Source: Flammeovirgaceae bacterium (GTDB lineage: Bacteria > Bacteroidota > Bacteroidia > Cytophagales > Cyclobacteriaceae). Taken from it: a stretch of 64,000 nucleotides of DNA. The notes below the pieces were generated by a model that did not search any database, had not been told where the DNA came from, and saw nothing but the letters and a program-made list of their open reading frames with translations. The DNA lies in the NCBI GenBank assembly GCA_021298355.1, contig JAJTEH010000006.1:186001-250000 (forward strand), written 5' to 3'. This document shows, piece after piece, positions 1-9,131 of this stretch. The translations under genes were made by a program, and so were the position numbers. Within the stretch, counting starts at the first letter, position 1, and each line of letters opens with the position of its first letter.

Positions 1-2
1 AA

Positions 3-1433
3 AATGTAAAACTTAGTTTATCCAACGATTCCAAACAAGCTATTGAGACTTGCCGAAACTATTTAAATGAAAAAGTAAAAACTACGTCCGAACCCATCTA
101 TGGTATCAACACAGGTTTTGGTTCATTATACAATAGAAATATTTCAGCTAACCAATTAGAGCAATTACAAGAAAACCTGGTAAAATCACATGCTTGTGGC
201 ACAGGCGAAGAAGTGCCACATGAAATAGTTAGGTTGATGCTTTTCCTTAAAATTCAATCTTTATCGTATGGTAACTCTGGTGTGCAAAGCGATACTGTAG
301 AAAGATTAATTGCATTCTTCAATCAACAAGTTTACCCGGTTGTTTATCAGCAAGGCTCGTTAGGAGCATCAGGAGATTTAGCTCCTTTAGCACATTTATC
401 GCTACCGTTAATTAACGAAGGATTAGTTTATCATCAGCATAAAATAAAAACAGCTAAAGAAGTTAACACCCAATTTAACTGGCAACCCTTGCACTTACAA
501 TCTAAAGAAGGGTTGGCACTTTTAAACGGCACTCAGTTTATGAGTGCCTACGGACTTTACGCTGTTCTACACGCAAAACGTTTACTTTCTTTAGCTAATT
601 TAATTGGCGCACTTTCACTAGATGCCTTCGATGGGCGAATTGAAGCTTTTGATGATAAACTGCAACAAGCACGGCCACATAACGGCCAGATACATGTTGC
701 CAAAACTATTCGCGAAATTTTACAAGGGAGCGAATTGATTAAGCAGAAGAAAAAGCATGTGCAAGACCCTTACTCTTTCCGCTGCATACCTCAGGTGCAT
801 GGCGCTAGCATGCAGGCGATAGAACATGTTTGCGATGTAATTTTACAAGAATGCAACGCAGTTACCGACAACCCTATTATTTTTCCGAAAGAAGATGAAA
901 TTATTTCGGGAGGTAATTTTCACGGTCAGCTACTAGCTTTACCGATGGATTACCTTGCTTTGGCGTTATCCGAATTAGGAAATATTTCTGAAAGAAGAAC
1001 CTATCAACTCATATCAGGATCGCGCGATTTGCCACATTATCTCGTTGCAAACCCGGGTATAAACTCAGGCATGATGATTCCGCAATACACAGCCGCATCG
1101 ATTGTAAGCCAAAACAAGCAATTGTGTACGCCTGCCTCTGCCGATTCTATTGTTTCGAGCAATGGGCAAGAAGACCACGTAAGCATGGGCGCTAATGCTG
1201 CTACAAAATTGTTTAGAGTAGTAGAAAATGTTTATACGATTTTGGCTATTGAATTACTAACTTCGGCACAGGCCATGCAATTTAGAAGGCCTCTGAAAAC
1301 TTCTCCACTTTTAGAAGATTGGTTAAGCAATTTCAGAGAAAAGGTTACGTTTCTACAAGATGACAGATTATTACATAACGACATCATAAAAAGCATAGCG
1401 TTTTTAAAAAATTCGAAACTCCCCGAGTTATGA
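3..1433 (+). CDS. hutH: Histidine ammonia-lyase (5'-truncated by window edge)
   Basis: Catalyses non-oxidative deamination of L-histidine to trans-urocanate, the first step of histidine degradation, in the cytoplasm. The frame is open from base 3, so the start codon lies outside the window. The first visible residues include the conserved Y-G-I-N-T-G-F-G segment of the aromatic ammonia-lyase family. The Ala-Ser-Gly triad that cyclises to the MIO electrophile is at 366-374, in the context G-S-L-G-A-S-G-D-L-A-P-L-A-H. Later family motifs (QDPYSFRCIPQVHG, TDNPIIF, SSNGQEDHVSMG) are all present, so this looks like an intact enzyme. The ATG of the next gene overlaps its stop codon. No other hut gene is visible downstream. 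Confidence 0.96.
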   Translation, partial: NVKLSLSNDSKQAIETCRNYLNEKVKTTSEPIYGINTGFGSLYNRNISANQLEQLQENLVKSHACGTGEEVPHEIVRLMLFLKIQSLSYGNSGVQSDTVERLIAFFNQQVYPVVYQQGSLGASGDLAPLAHLSLPLINEGLVYHQHKIKTAKEVNTQFNWQPLHLQSKEGLALLNGTQFMSAYGLYAVLHAKRLLSLANLIGALSLDAFDGRIEAFDDKLQQARPHNGQIHVAKTIREILQGSELIKQKKKHVQDPYSFRCIPQVHGASMQAIEHVCDVILQECNAVTDNPIIFPKEDEIISGGNFHGQLLALPMDYLALALSELGNISERRTYQLISGSRDLPHYLVANPGINSGMMIPQYTAASIVSQNKQLCTPASADSIVSSNGQEDHVSMGANAATKLFRVVENVYTILAIELLTSAQAMQFRRPLKTSPLLEDWLSNFREKVTFLQDDRLLHNDIIKSIAFLKNSKLPEL

Positions 1434-3349
1434 AATGTACTTCCCTTCTATGTATGCTTTGTTTTGCTTTTGGGGCAATGGCTCAATCTAAAATTAGTAA
1501 TCGTGGTTTTTTTAGAGTTGATGAATTAAAAGGTTGTGCTCCCTTAACAATTATTTTTACAGGTATTGCTCCCGGTTATTGTCAGGATGGAGTTGCACCA
1601 TGCGTAATCGATAAAGATGGCGACAAAATTAATGATTTTACATCGAGTAATATTCCGGATCCGCTCAACTTCCCGATAACCTATACCACACCCGGCACTT
1701 TTAAACTAATTGTTGGCGTACAATCGGGTGTAGGTAACGATACCCTAACTATTACTGTTTTCCCAAATAACCAACCTGCTTTTGATTTATATAGTTGCAA
1801 CAACAACGGAGTGCAGGTTAGAGTAACCGATACACAGTACGACCGGTATCAAATTCAATATAGCGATGGCACCATTACCACAGTTCCTAAAGGTTCTCTG
1901 GGCCGGCACACACATTCATTCGGATCTTCCGGTAATTTCACTGTGGCCGTTCGTGGCTTAGTGTTAAACAACAACGGTACAATAGCAAAAAACAATTGTA
2001 CCGATGCCGTTAGGAATTTTAATGCAATACCTGCACTTGTTGCTCCTTTTATTACTCAAGTTGAAGCGATTAACGAAACAGATATTTCTATAGACTACAC
2101 ATTGGCCACGAATACACTAGCCAGATTAGAAATTGCAACGAATAACAACACAGGATTTCAACCTTTACGCAACATCTATAACGATGCACAAGTAACTGCC
2201 ACTGGTCTTACAAACGAAACTAATTTCTATTGCTTCCGCACTACCTTGATAGATGCCTGCACCAATACACTTGCCAATTCTCAGTCGGTTTGTTCTATTG
2301 TACATAGGGCACAAGCCAACGATGGGGCAAATGTATTAAACTGGGTTACTAATGCAGCGGGGGTAGCCTCCTACTCCCTTAACAAAGAAAACTCAGTTGC
2401 CATAAATGGTCTTTCTTCATCTCTTACCACATACTCAGACGTTGATATTATTTGTAAAGAAACCTATACATATTCCGTTATTGCTAATTATTCGCAAGCC
2501 GTTTCCGTTTCTTTACCAAAAACAGTAACAAGTTTTAATACGCAACCACCTCCGGCTATCAATAATATTACGGCTTCTTTTGAAGGTTCAGTTTTTCCAA
2601 CGCTTACGTGGCCATCTTCCAGCGCACCGGTTTACACACTTTTTAAATCGGTTAATAATAATCCTTCATCGTTTCTTTTAGAAACCAACGGAACTTCAAT
2701 AGCAGACAATTCATTCGATTTATCGAATCCGGCTTGTTATTTTGTCCGGTATCAAAACGATTGTGATGTACTCTCACCCCTTACAACAAAAGCTTGTCCT
2801 ATTGTGTTAAGCGGAAATCAAAACAATGAAAATGTTGTAACCTTAACATGGACAGCCTACAGCGGTTATAACAACGGACTTACCGGGTATAGAATTGAAA
2901 AGTACGATAACAACGGTGGGCTATTGGATCAGTTTAATGTTGGCATAGCTCAAACATTTACCGATCCGGACGACAATATTTCGCAAGTCAACGTTTATCG
3001 TGTTTTTGGTATACCGGCCGATGCAGGCTTAACAAACGTTACATCTAATGATTTTCGGGTGGTTAAATCTCCAAACATTTACTATCCGCGAGCTTTCACT
3101 CCAAACAACGACAACCTAAACGATACTTTTCGTGTGTACGGAAAATACATTCGAGAATTCCGTATGAAGATTTTTAATCGATGGGGAGAACTCTTGTTTA
3201 CGGCCTCTAACATCGATGATGAGTGGGATGGGACATTCAAAGGAAAAACCCAACCGGAAGGAACATATGTTTTTTCTGCTGAAATTGTAGATGAAGCCGG
3301 GAGAACTTCTACCCGATCCGGATCAATTGTGTTACTTTCGCGAGACTAA
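1430..3349 (+). CDS. Secreted T9SS type B (gliding-motility C-terminal domain) protein
   Basis: 639-residue exported protein. It begins with a short signal peptide ending in Ala-Met-Ala-Gln. A PKD-like beta-sandwich follows (about residues 25-110), then fibronectin/Ig-like beta segments. The last ~90 residues match the gliding-motility-associated C-terminal domain: YYPRAFTPNNDNLNDTF, then KIFNRWGELLF, then WDGTFKGKTQPEGTYVF. That domain sends cargo through the type IX secretion system to the cell surface in Bacteroidota. No catalytic motif was seen, so an adhesin or surface-structural role is inferred only. It overlaps the hutH stop by four bases and is followed six bases later by ybaB. Co-transcription looks likely although the functions appear unrelated. 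Confidence 0.85.
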   Translation: MKCTSLLCMLCFAFGAMAQSKISNRGFFRVDELKGCAPLTIIFTGIAPGYCQDGVAPCVIDKDGDKINDFTSSNIPDPLNFPITYTTPGTFKLIVGVQSGVGNDTLTITVFPNNQPAFDLYSCNNNGVQVRVTDTQYDRYQIQYSDGTITTVPKGSLGRHTHSFGSSGNFTVAVRGLVLNNNGTIAKNNCTDAVRNFNAIPALVAPFITQVEAINETDISIDYTLATNTLARLEIATNNNTGFQPLRNIYNDAQVTATGLTNETNFYCFRTTLIDACTNTLANSQSVCSIVHRAQANDGANVLNWVTNAAGVASYSLNKENSVAINGLSSSLTTYSDVDIICKETYTYSVIANYSQAVSVSLPKTVTSFNTQPPPAINNITASFEGSVFPTLTWPSSSAPVYTLFKSVNNNPSSFLLETNGTSIADNSFDLSNPACYFVRYQNDCDVLSPLTTKACPIVLSGNQNNENVVTLTWTAYSGYNNGLTGYRIEKYDNNGGLLDQFNVGIAQTFTDPDDNISQVNVYRVFGIPADAGLTNVTSNDFRVVKSPNIYYPRAFTPNNDNLNDTFRVYGKYIREFRMKIFNRWGELLFTASNIDDEWDGTFKGKTQPEGTYVFSAEIVDEAGRTSTRSGSIVLLSRD

Positions 3350-3354
3350 AAACG

Positions 3355-3696
3355 ATGAGTATGTTTGATATGATGAACATGTTGGGTAAGATGAAAGACA
3401 TTCAGGCCCGGCTTAAACAAGCGCAAGACAATTTAGTACATCTAAAGATTTCTGCTGAATCTGGTGCAGGAATGGTAAAGGCAACAGTAAATGGAAAAAA
3501 ACACCTTGTATCCATCGAAATTGATCCATCTTTATTAAAAGAAACAGATAAACAAATTCTTCAAGATTTAATTGTGGCCGCTATTAACAAAGCGAATGAA
3601 GAGGCTGAAGTTCAAGCGAAAGAACAACTCAAGAAAAGCACAGAAGGACTATTGCCGAATATTCCGGGTATGGATTTATCCAATTTATTTGGTTAA
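3355..3696 (+). CDS. ybaB: YbaB/EbfC family nucleoid-associated protein
   Basis: 113-residue protein of the YbaB/EbfC family, small dimeric proteins that bind DNA and cover the nucleoid. The family core is visible: a helical N-terminus (MLGKMKDIQARLKQAQDNL), then a strand region with GMVKATVNGKKHLVSIEID and the helix ending AINKANEEAEVQAKE. Length fits the family. In many bacteria ybaB sits beside dnaX and recR; here it lies between a T9SS cargo gene and a glycosyltransferase, with its stop codon overlapping the next start. The family assignment is firm; its cellular role here is inferred. Confidence 0.93.
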   Translation: MSMFDMMNMLGKMKDIQARLKQAQDNLVHLKISAESGAGMVKATVNGKKHLVSIEIDPSLLKETDKQILQDLIVAAINKANEEAEVQAKEQLKKSTEGLLPNIPGMDLSNLFG

Positions 3697-4721
3697 TGAA
3701 TCAAAACATAACGACAAAGAATATTGCAATTGCCATATTAAATTATAATGGTGCGCATTTCCTTCGGCAGTTTCTTCCTTCCGTTATTCACCATTCCGAT
3801 CATGCTGAAATCATCGTTATCGATAATGCTTCTACAGATGATTCGGTTCAATGTTTAGAACGAGAGTTTCCTTCTGTTAAGTTAATTAAACTAGAAGAGA
3901 ATTTTGGATTTTGTGGTGGTTATAACAGAGGATTAAAACACATTGATAAACCATGGGTTGTTTTACTCAACTCGGATGTGGAGGTTACAAAAGATTGGTT
4001 ACTGCCACTGGTTAATCAGATAAACTTAGACACTAAGTTAGCTGCACTACAACCGAAAATTCTATCTCATCAGCATAAAAATAAATTTGATTACGCAGGA
4101 GCAGCCGGAGGATTTATAGATGTGTTGGGTTATCCTTTTTGTAGAGGGCGTGTATTTGAAACAATTGAAGAAGATAATAGCCAATATAATTTTGCCATCA
4201 ATTGCTTTTGGGCAAGTGGTGCTTGTTTATTGATCAGAAAGGATTTGTATGAGAGCACAGGTGGATTAGACGAAGATTTTTTCGCTCACATGGAAGAAAT
4301 CGATTTATGCTGGCGATTGCAAAGAATGGGCTATACCATTGCCATACAACCACAAAGTGTAGTATATCATGTTGGAGGCGGAACACTCTCTAAAATAAAT
4401 CCACGTAAAACCTATCTCAACTTTAGAAATGGTTTAGAGTTACTGGTTAAAAATCTAAGTCGATGGGAACTTTTGATGATATTACCCATTAGGATCGTGC
4501 TTGATTGGGTAGCCGCTGTAAAATTTTTGGGTAGTAATCAGGCTAACCATGCAAAAGCAATTATTCTATCTCATTTAGATTTTATAAAAAGATTAGATAA
4601 AACAATCGAAAAAAGAAAAAGCAATTTATCAAACTACCTTCCCTTCTTCTCGAGAAAACCATTCTCTATTGTTTTCTCCTACTACTTGTTAGGCAAAAAG
4701 AAATTCAATTCAGTTTTTTAG
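3696..4721 (+). CDS. Family 2 glycosyltransferase
   Basis: 341-residue GT-A fold glycosyltransferase that would move a sugar from a nucleotide-sugar donor to an envelope glycan acceptor at the inner face of the membrane. The N-terminal Rossmann-like part has IAILNYNG and VIDNASTDDS, and the metal-binding D-x-D-type motif is in VVLLNSDVEV near residue 95. A rhamnosyltransferase-like C-terminal block (GGLDEDFFAHMEEIDLCWRL) carries the usual acidic residues, and a hydrophobic segment near residues 255-280 may contact the membrane. Donor and acceptor cannot be read from the sequence. Its ATG overlaps the ybaB stop. It ends tail-to-tail with the PspC-like gene, overlapping it by four bases. Confidence 0.9.
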   Translation: MNQNITTKNIAIAILNYNGAHFLRQFLPSVIHHSDHAEIIVIDNASTDDSVQCLEREFPSVKLIKLEENFGFCGGYNRGLKHIDKPWVVLLNSDVEVTKDWLLPLVNQINLDTKLAALQPKILSHQHKNKFDYAGAAGGFIDVLGYPFCRGRVFETIEEDNSQYNFAINCFWASGACLLIRKDLYESTGGLDEDFFAHMEEIDLCWRLQRMGYTIAIQPQSVVYHVGGGTLSKINPRKTYLNFRNGLELLVKNLSRWELLMILPIRIVLDWVAAVKFLGSNQANHAKAIILSHLDFIKRLDKTIEKRKSNLSNYLPFFSRKPFSIVFSYYLLGKKKFNSVF

Positions 4722-4981
4722 AAATCCCAAATCGGTCCACGCTTACGCTGGTACTTTCTAAAGTTCATGATCGAGGCCAAAATCAGGTAAACAATGATTG
4801 GCGAGCCATAGGCTACGAAAGAAGCATAGATAAAAAACAATCGGATACTCCATGTAGCCACACCTAATTTTTCTCCCAATCTATGGCAAACTCCAAAAAA
4901 ATTAGCTTCCCATAAAAATTGCATCCTTTCTATTAGGCGATTCATAAGCGTATTGGTTGGTTTTGTCTTATATAAATGCAT
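4718..4981 (-). CDS. PspC domain small membrane protein
   Basis: 87-residue protein dominated by a PspC domain: FGVCHRLGEKLGVATWSIRLFF followed by a hydrophobic stretch (YASFVAYGSPIIVYLILASIM) and a basic tail. PspC proteins are inner-membrane partners in phage-shock-type envelope stress responses. No pspA or pspB is nearby, so a stress role is only a family inference. The first in-frame ATG is used here, but the second Met (ATG at 4945-4943) gives an N-terminus closer to the family, about 17 residues before FGVC, and may be the true start. Confidence 0.75.
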   Translation of the reverse strand: MHLYKTKPTNTLMNRLIERMQFLWEANFFGVCHRLGEKLGVATWSIRLFFIYASFVAYGSPIIVYLILASIMNFRKYQRKRGPIWDF

Positions 4982-5128
4982 TTTAACGGTAAAATGTTAT
5001 CAACCCATTAAACTTAATCGTATTAGGCGGTAAAAAACCGCAAAATCACATTTTTTTAACTAATATTGCACCAAAATTACATCAAACAAGTATTTGATAC
5101 CTGAAAAAACAAACCAAAAACAAAACAA

Positions 5129-6904
5129 ATGAGAAAACTAGTTTACTCACTATTGATTTTGGCTTCCTTGAGCATTGCAGGCTGTACCCTGCCACAAATG
5201 ATAAAGAAGGCTAAAGAACAGCAATTAACAGTAACTCCAAATCCGTTGGAAGTACACAAAGACACTGTAGCTTTCGATATGGCTGCAAACTTACCTGTTA
5301 AAATGCTTAAGAAAGGAACCACCTATACTGTAAATCCTTTCTACAAATACAACGAACAAGAATTAGCTTTAACGCCAGTTGTTTTAAAGGCAGAAGATTA
5401 TCCTAATGCTAAAACAGAACAACCAAAAGTTTCAAAATCTTTCTCTTTCCCTTACCAGCCTGCTATGAAGTCTGGTTTAGTTGAAATTGAAGGTGTTGCT
5501 GCTAAAGGCACTAAGTCTAAAACTACTCCGCGCATGCAAGTTGCAACGGGTATTATCACTACTTCAAAATTAGTGAAACCTGTTTACCACGCTGCTTACG
5601 CTGCACACGGCTACAACAATCAGGAAGAAATCATCCCAGTTGTTATCCCTGATTTCAATTTCGAGCAAGGTCGCTCTGAATTGCGTAAGTCAGAATTGAA
5701 AGCCGAAAAAGGAAAACAGTTAGATGCATTCATCGCTTCTAAAAATGTTACTAAAACAGTAACCATTACCGGTACTCACTCACCTGAAGGTGCTGAAAGA
5801 ATCAATAAGAAATTATCGGAAGAGCGCGCTCAGGCAATAGAAAAATTCTATCGCGCTCAAATGAAAAAATACGACTACAAAGGCAAAGCTGATTCTATTC
5901 AGTTTATCTTAAAGCCGGTTGTTGAAGATTGGTCAGAATTTAAAAACGCGTTAGCTTCGTATGAAGGTATTTCTTCCGAAGAGAAATCTGCATACTTGAA
6001 CATCCTTAACAATGGTGGTTCTTTCGAAGACCAAGAAAAACAATTGAAGAAGTTAGCTTCTTACAAAAAAGTATTTAAAGATGTTTACCCTGGTTTACGT
6101 GCAGCTAAAACTGAAATCTTAACCATTAAGGATAAGAAAACAGATGCAGAGATTTCTGTACTTGCTAAGCAAATTACACAAGGTACTATGAAAGCTGATA
6201 CACTTTCTTTCGAAGAAATGATGTATGCTGCAACCTTAACACCTTCTTTAGATGAAAAAGCAGCAATCTACGAGGCTGCTACCAAGAAAGGTACCAATTG
6301 GAATGCCCACAACAACTTAGCTGCTGTATACATTGCACAAGCTATTGAAAACCCAAGCCGCGCAAGCGAACTTGGTAATAAAGCCAAAGCACAATTAGAC
6401 ATTGCCGCTAAAATTAACGATGCCGGTGAAGTACATGCTAACTTAGCTTCTACGCATATGCTGTTAGGAAATGCGTACGCTGCTTACAACCACGCTGTAA
6501 AAGCTTTAGGCAAGCGTTTAGCAACAGACGATAGCCGTGGTGTAAATGGTGTTAAAGGTGCTGCCGAGATCGTTAAAGCACAGTATGCACAAGCTGTAAG
6601 CTCAACTTCTTCTGCTACTGCATCTGCCGATAACTTGTTTAACAAAGGCTTAGCTCAGATCTTAAACAAAGATTACCAAAACGCTGTAACGTCATTAAAC
6701 GAAGCAACAGCGAAGAATGGTAACCTGGCAATTGCCTACTACGCAGCAGCTGTTGCTCATGCTCGTTTAGGAAATGCCGACAACGTAGTTAGCAGCCTTG
6801 CTAGCGCTGTAAAAGTTGACCCTGCTTTGAAAGCCGCAGCTCTTAGCGATTTAGAATTCTCTAAGTATTTTGCAAATGAAGCTTTCCGCAACGCATTGAA
6901 ATAA
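5129..6904 (+). CDS. OmpA-like lipoprotein with TPR repeats
   Basis: 591-residue outer-membrane lipoprotein. The signal peptide ends in Leu-Ser-Ile-Ala-Gly-Cys, a clear lipobox. After ~170 residues of beta-rich sequence comes an OmpA-like peptidoglycan-binding region (PDFNFEQGRSELRKSELKAEKGKQ, then ITGTHSPEGAERINKKLSEERA, about residues 170-260). The C-terminal ~230 residues contain tetratricopeptide-like helices (WNAHNNLAAVYIAQA, VHANLASTHMLLGNAYAAYNHA, IAYYAAAVAHARLGNADNV). The combination suggests an anchor between outer membrane and peptidoglycan that also binds protein partners. A strong terminator follows at once, so it is probably transcribed alone. Its specific role is unknown. Confidence 0.82.
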   Translation: MRKLVYSLLILASLSIAGCTLPQMIKKAKEQQLTVTPNPLEVHKDTVAFDMAANLPVKMLKKGTTYTVNPFYKYNEQELALTPVVLKAEDYPNAKTEQPKVSKSFSFPYQPAMKSGLVEIEGVAAKGTKSKTTPRMQVATGIITTSKLVKPVYHAAYAAHGYNNQEEIIPVVIPDFNFEQGRSELRKSELKAEKGKQLDAFIASKNVTKTVTITGTHSPEGAERINKKLSEERAQAIEKFYRAQMKKYDYKGKADSIQFILKPVVEDWSEFKNALASYEGISSEEKSAYLNILNNGGSFEDQEKQLKKLASYKKVFKDVYPGLRAAKTEILTIKDKKTDAEISVLAKQITQGTMKADTLSFEEMMYAATLTPSLDEKAAIYEAATKKGTNWNAHNNLAAVYIAQAIENPSRASELGNKAKAQLDIAAKINDAGEVHANLASTHMLLGNAYAAYNHAVKALGKRLATDDSRGVNGVKGAAEIVKAQYAQAVSSTSSATASADNLFNKGLAQILNKDYQNAVTSLNEATAKNGNLAIAYYAAAVAHARLGNADNVVSSLASAVKVDPALKAAALSDLEFSKYFANEAFRNALK

Positions 6905-6924
6905 TTTTCAATCAATCTTAACAG

Positions 6925-6957
6925 AAAAACCCACTTCAACGAGTGGGTTTTTTGTTT
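6925..6957 (+). terminator. Intrinsic terminator after the OmpA/TPR gene
   Basis: Arms AAACCCACT (6927-6935) and AGTGGGTTT (6942-6950) around a six-base loop, followed by a T-run. It lies 20 bases after the stop codon. Confidence 0.88.
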
Positions 6958-7025
6958 GTATAATTTTAAAACATGCTTTTTTACTCCGCTAACGAATACT
7001 ATTTTTACACCTTTCAGAATACAAA

Positions 7026-8006
7026 ATGAGAGAAATACAATTTCGTGAAGCACTTCGGGAAGCCATGAGCGAAGAAATGCGCAGAGACCCTAGCGTGTTT
7101 TTAATGGGTGAAGAAGTAGCCGAATACAATGGCGCCTATAAAGTGAGCCAGGGAATGTTAGATGAATTTGGACCAAAGCGAATTATCGATACACCAATAG
7201 CAGAATTAGGCTTTGCAGGAATAGGCGTAGGCGCAGCCATGAACGGTTTAAGACCTATAATCGAGTTTATGACCTTCAACTTCTCTTTAGTTGCCATAGA
7301 CCCGGTAATAAGCTCTGCTGCTAAGATGCTTTCAATGTCTGGCGGACAAATTAACGTTCCCATTGTGTTTCGAGGACCAACCGGAAACGCAGGCCAGTTA
7401 GGAGCACAACACTCACAGAATTTCGAAAACTGGTATGCCAACACGCCTGGTTTAAAGGTAGTTGTTCCTTCTAACCCTTATGATGCCAAAGGACTTTTAA
7501 AAAGTTCGATACGCGATAACGATCCCGTCATCTTCATGGAATCGGAATTGATGTATGGCGATAAAATGGATGTACCTGCTGAAGAATATTTAATTCCACT
7601 AGGAAAAGCAGATGTTAAAAAACCAGGTTCTGACGTTACTATTGTTTCTTTTGGTAAAATCATGAAAGTAGCTCTAGCTGCTGCCGCTGAATTAGAAAAA
7701 GACAACATCTCCTGTGAAGTAATTGACTTGCGCACAGTACGTCCTATTGATTATGCCTCAGTAGTAGAATCTGTTAAGAAAACAAATAGACTAGTTATTG
7801 TAGAGGAAGCCTGGCCATTATCTTCTATTGCAACTGAAATAACCTACCACGTACAAAAGCATGCATTCGATTATTTGGATGCGCCTATTCAACGTGTAAA
7901 TAGTTATGATGTACCTCTGCCCTACGCACCTACTTTGATTCAAGCTATTTTACCCAATGTAGAAAAAACAATCAAAGCGGTTAAAGCAGTTATGTACCGA
8001 GATTAA
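7026..8006 (+). CDS. pdhB: Pyruvate dehydrogenase E1 component, beta subunit
   Basis: 326-residue E1-beta subunit of a 2-oxoacid dehydrogenase complex; with E1-alpha it decarboxylates pyruvate on thiamine diphosphate in the cytoplasm. The N-terminal half (MREIQFREALREAMSEEM, FLMGEEVAEYNGAYKVSQG, IIDTPIAELGFAGIGVGAA) contains the TPP-contacting Glu region. The C-terminal transketolase-like part has VTIVSFGKIMKVALAAA and EVIDLRTVRPID. Full length for the family, with the start at the family's usual N-terminus. E1-alpha, E2 and E3 are not in the window. The gene has its own terminator, so the complex is encoded at separate sites. Branched-chain dehydrogenase beta subunits are related, but the overall match favours PdhB. 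Confidence 0.93.
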   Translation: MREIQFREALREAMSEEMRRDPSVFLMGEEVAEYNGAYKVSQGMLDEFGPKRIIDTPIAELGFAGIGVGAAMNGLRPIIEFMTFNFSLVAIDPVISSAAKMLSMSGGQINVPIVFRGPTGNAGQLGAQHSQNFENWYANTPGLKVVVPSNPYDAKGLLKSSIRDNDPVIFMESELMYGDKMDVPAEEYLIPLGKADVKKPGSDVTIVSFGKIMKVALAAAAELEKDNISCEVIDLRTVRPIDYASVVESVKKTNRLVIVEEAWPLSSIATEITYHVQKHAFDYLDAPIQRVNSYDVPLPYAPTLIQAILPNVEKTIKAVKAVMYRD

Positions 8007-8008
8007 CG

Positions 8009-8031
8009 AAAGCCCCACAAGGGGCTTTTTC
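8009..8031 (+). terminator. Intrinsic terminator after pdhB
   Basis: AAGCCCC (8010-8016), a four-base ACAA loop and GGGGCTT (8021-8027), followed by a T-run. The hairpin starts just after the stop codon. Confidence 0.9.
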
Positions 8032-8090
8032 ATTAAAGGCTGATGTTTCTCATTAAAATATTCTTGTCAAATCTTTAGGTTTGTTATTGT

Positions 8091-9128
8091 ATGTCACAAT
8101 CTCTGATTTTAAAAAACTTATGGTATTTCGTCATGCATAGTTCTTTTCTTAAAAAAGGAAAATTACAAGGCAAAGAAATAGCGGGCGAAAAAATTGTATT
8201 TGGCAGAAATGAAAAAGGAGAAGTCTTTGCCTTAAAAGATAATTGCCCGCATAGAGGTGTTCCGCTATCTGAAGGTTGGTTTGATGGAAAAGAATTGCAA
8301 TGTTGTTACCACGGTTGGCAATTCGATTGCACAGGAAAGTGCACCAACATTCCGGCAATGGCTGATAAAACATTTGATACAAGTAAAATCAAAGTATTTC
8401 AATACCCGGTTAAAGAAGTTAACGATACCATCTGGATTTACATTCCACAAAACAAATTGCAAATTCAAGGTGCCGAAGAAAGCTTTCCTGATTTATTGAT
8501 TCCGAAAGAAGAAAAATTTCTGTTTGTTGAAAAGGTAACGATGCCAACAGATATCGACCATGCTGTGATTGGTTTGATTGATCCGGCACATGTTACGTTC
8601 GTCCATCAATCCTGGTATTGGCGATCAGCAAAAAAATTAAAATTGAAAGAGAAAAACTTCGCTCCATTCGAGAAAGGGTTTAAAATGGTGCGGCACAAAC
8701 CTTCTTCTAACTCGAAAGGATACAGTGTGCTGGGCGAAAGTTCTACAGAAATCAACTTTCAATTACCCGGCAATCGTTTTGAACATATACAGGTAGGTAA
8801 GCATGTCATTGTCTCTATTACTTGCCTCACTCCTATTAACGAAAACGAAACAGAACTCAATCATATTTTTTATTCTACTATTGGACTGGTGCATTATTTA
8901 TGGTGGCCTTTGCGCTACTTAGGCAAACAATTTATCCATCAAGATTTAGGCGTTTTCCGAAAATTAAAACGTGGCCTCGCTTCCAAACCGACATTAATGT
9001 TAATTGGCGAACCCGATATGCAAGCGCGTTGGTATCACGAACTCAAGCGCCAATGGGATTTATCGCAACAAAATAAAACACCCTTCGAAAATCCTGTGAA
9101 GCCACAAACTTTACATTGGGTAACGTAA
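8091..9128 (+). CDS. Rieske non-heme iron oxygenase
   Basis: 345-residue oxygenase alpha subunit of the Rieske/mononuclear iron type, with cytoplasmic features (no signal peptide). The [2Fe-2S] ligands are visible as Cys52-x-His54 (CPHRG) and Cys71-x-x-His74 (CCYHGW). The C-terminal catalytic domain has the facial-triad region DIDHAVIGLIDPAHVTFVH. The layout resembles pheophorbide a oxygenase or vanillate demethylase-like enzymes, which hydroxylate or demethylate aromatic or ring compounds with help from a reductase. No reductase or pathway gene is adjacent, so the substrate is unknown. It ends three bases before the convergent DUF1573 gene, with no terminator between. Confidence 0.87.
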   Translation: MSQSLILKNLWYFVMHSSFLKKGKLQGKEIAGEKIVFGRNEKGEVFALKDNCPHRGVPLSEGWFDGKELQCCYHGWQFDCTGKCTNIPAMADKTFDTSKIKVFQYPVKEVNDTIWIYIPQNKLQIQGAEESFPDLLIPKEEKFLFVEKVTMPTDIDHAVIGLIDPAHVTFVHQSWYWRSAKKLKLKEKNFAPFEKGFKMVRHKPSSNSKGYSVLGESSTEINFQLPGNRFEHIQVGKHVIVSITCLTPINENETELNHIFYSTIGLVHYLWWPLRYLGKQFIHQDLGVFRKLKRGLASKPTLMLIGEPDMQARWYHELKRQWDLSQQNKTPFENPVKPQTLHWVT

Positions 9129-9131
9129 ACA

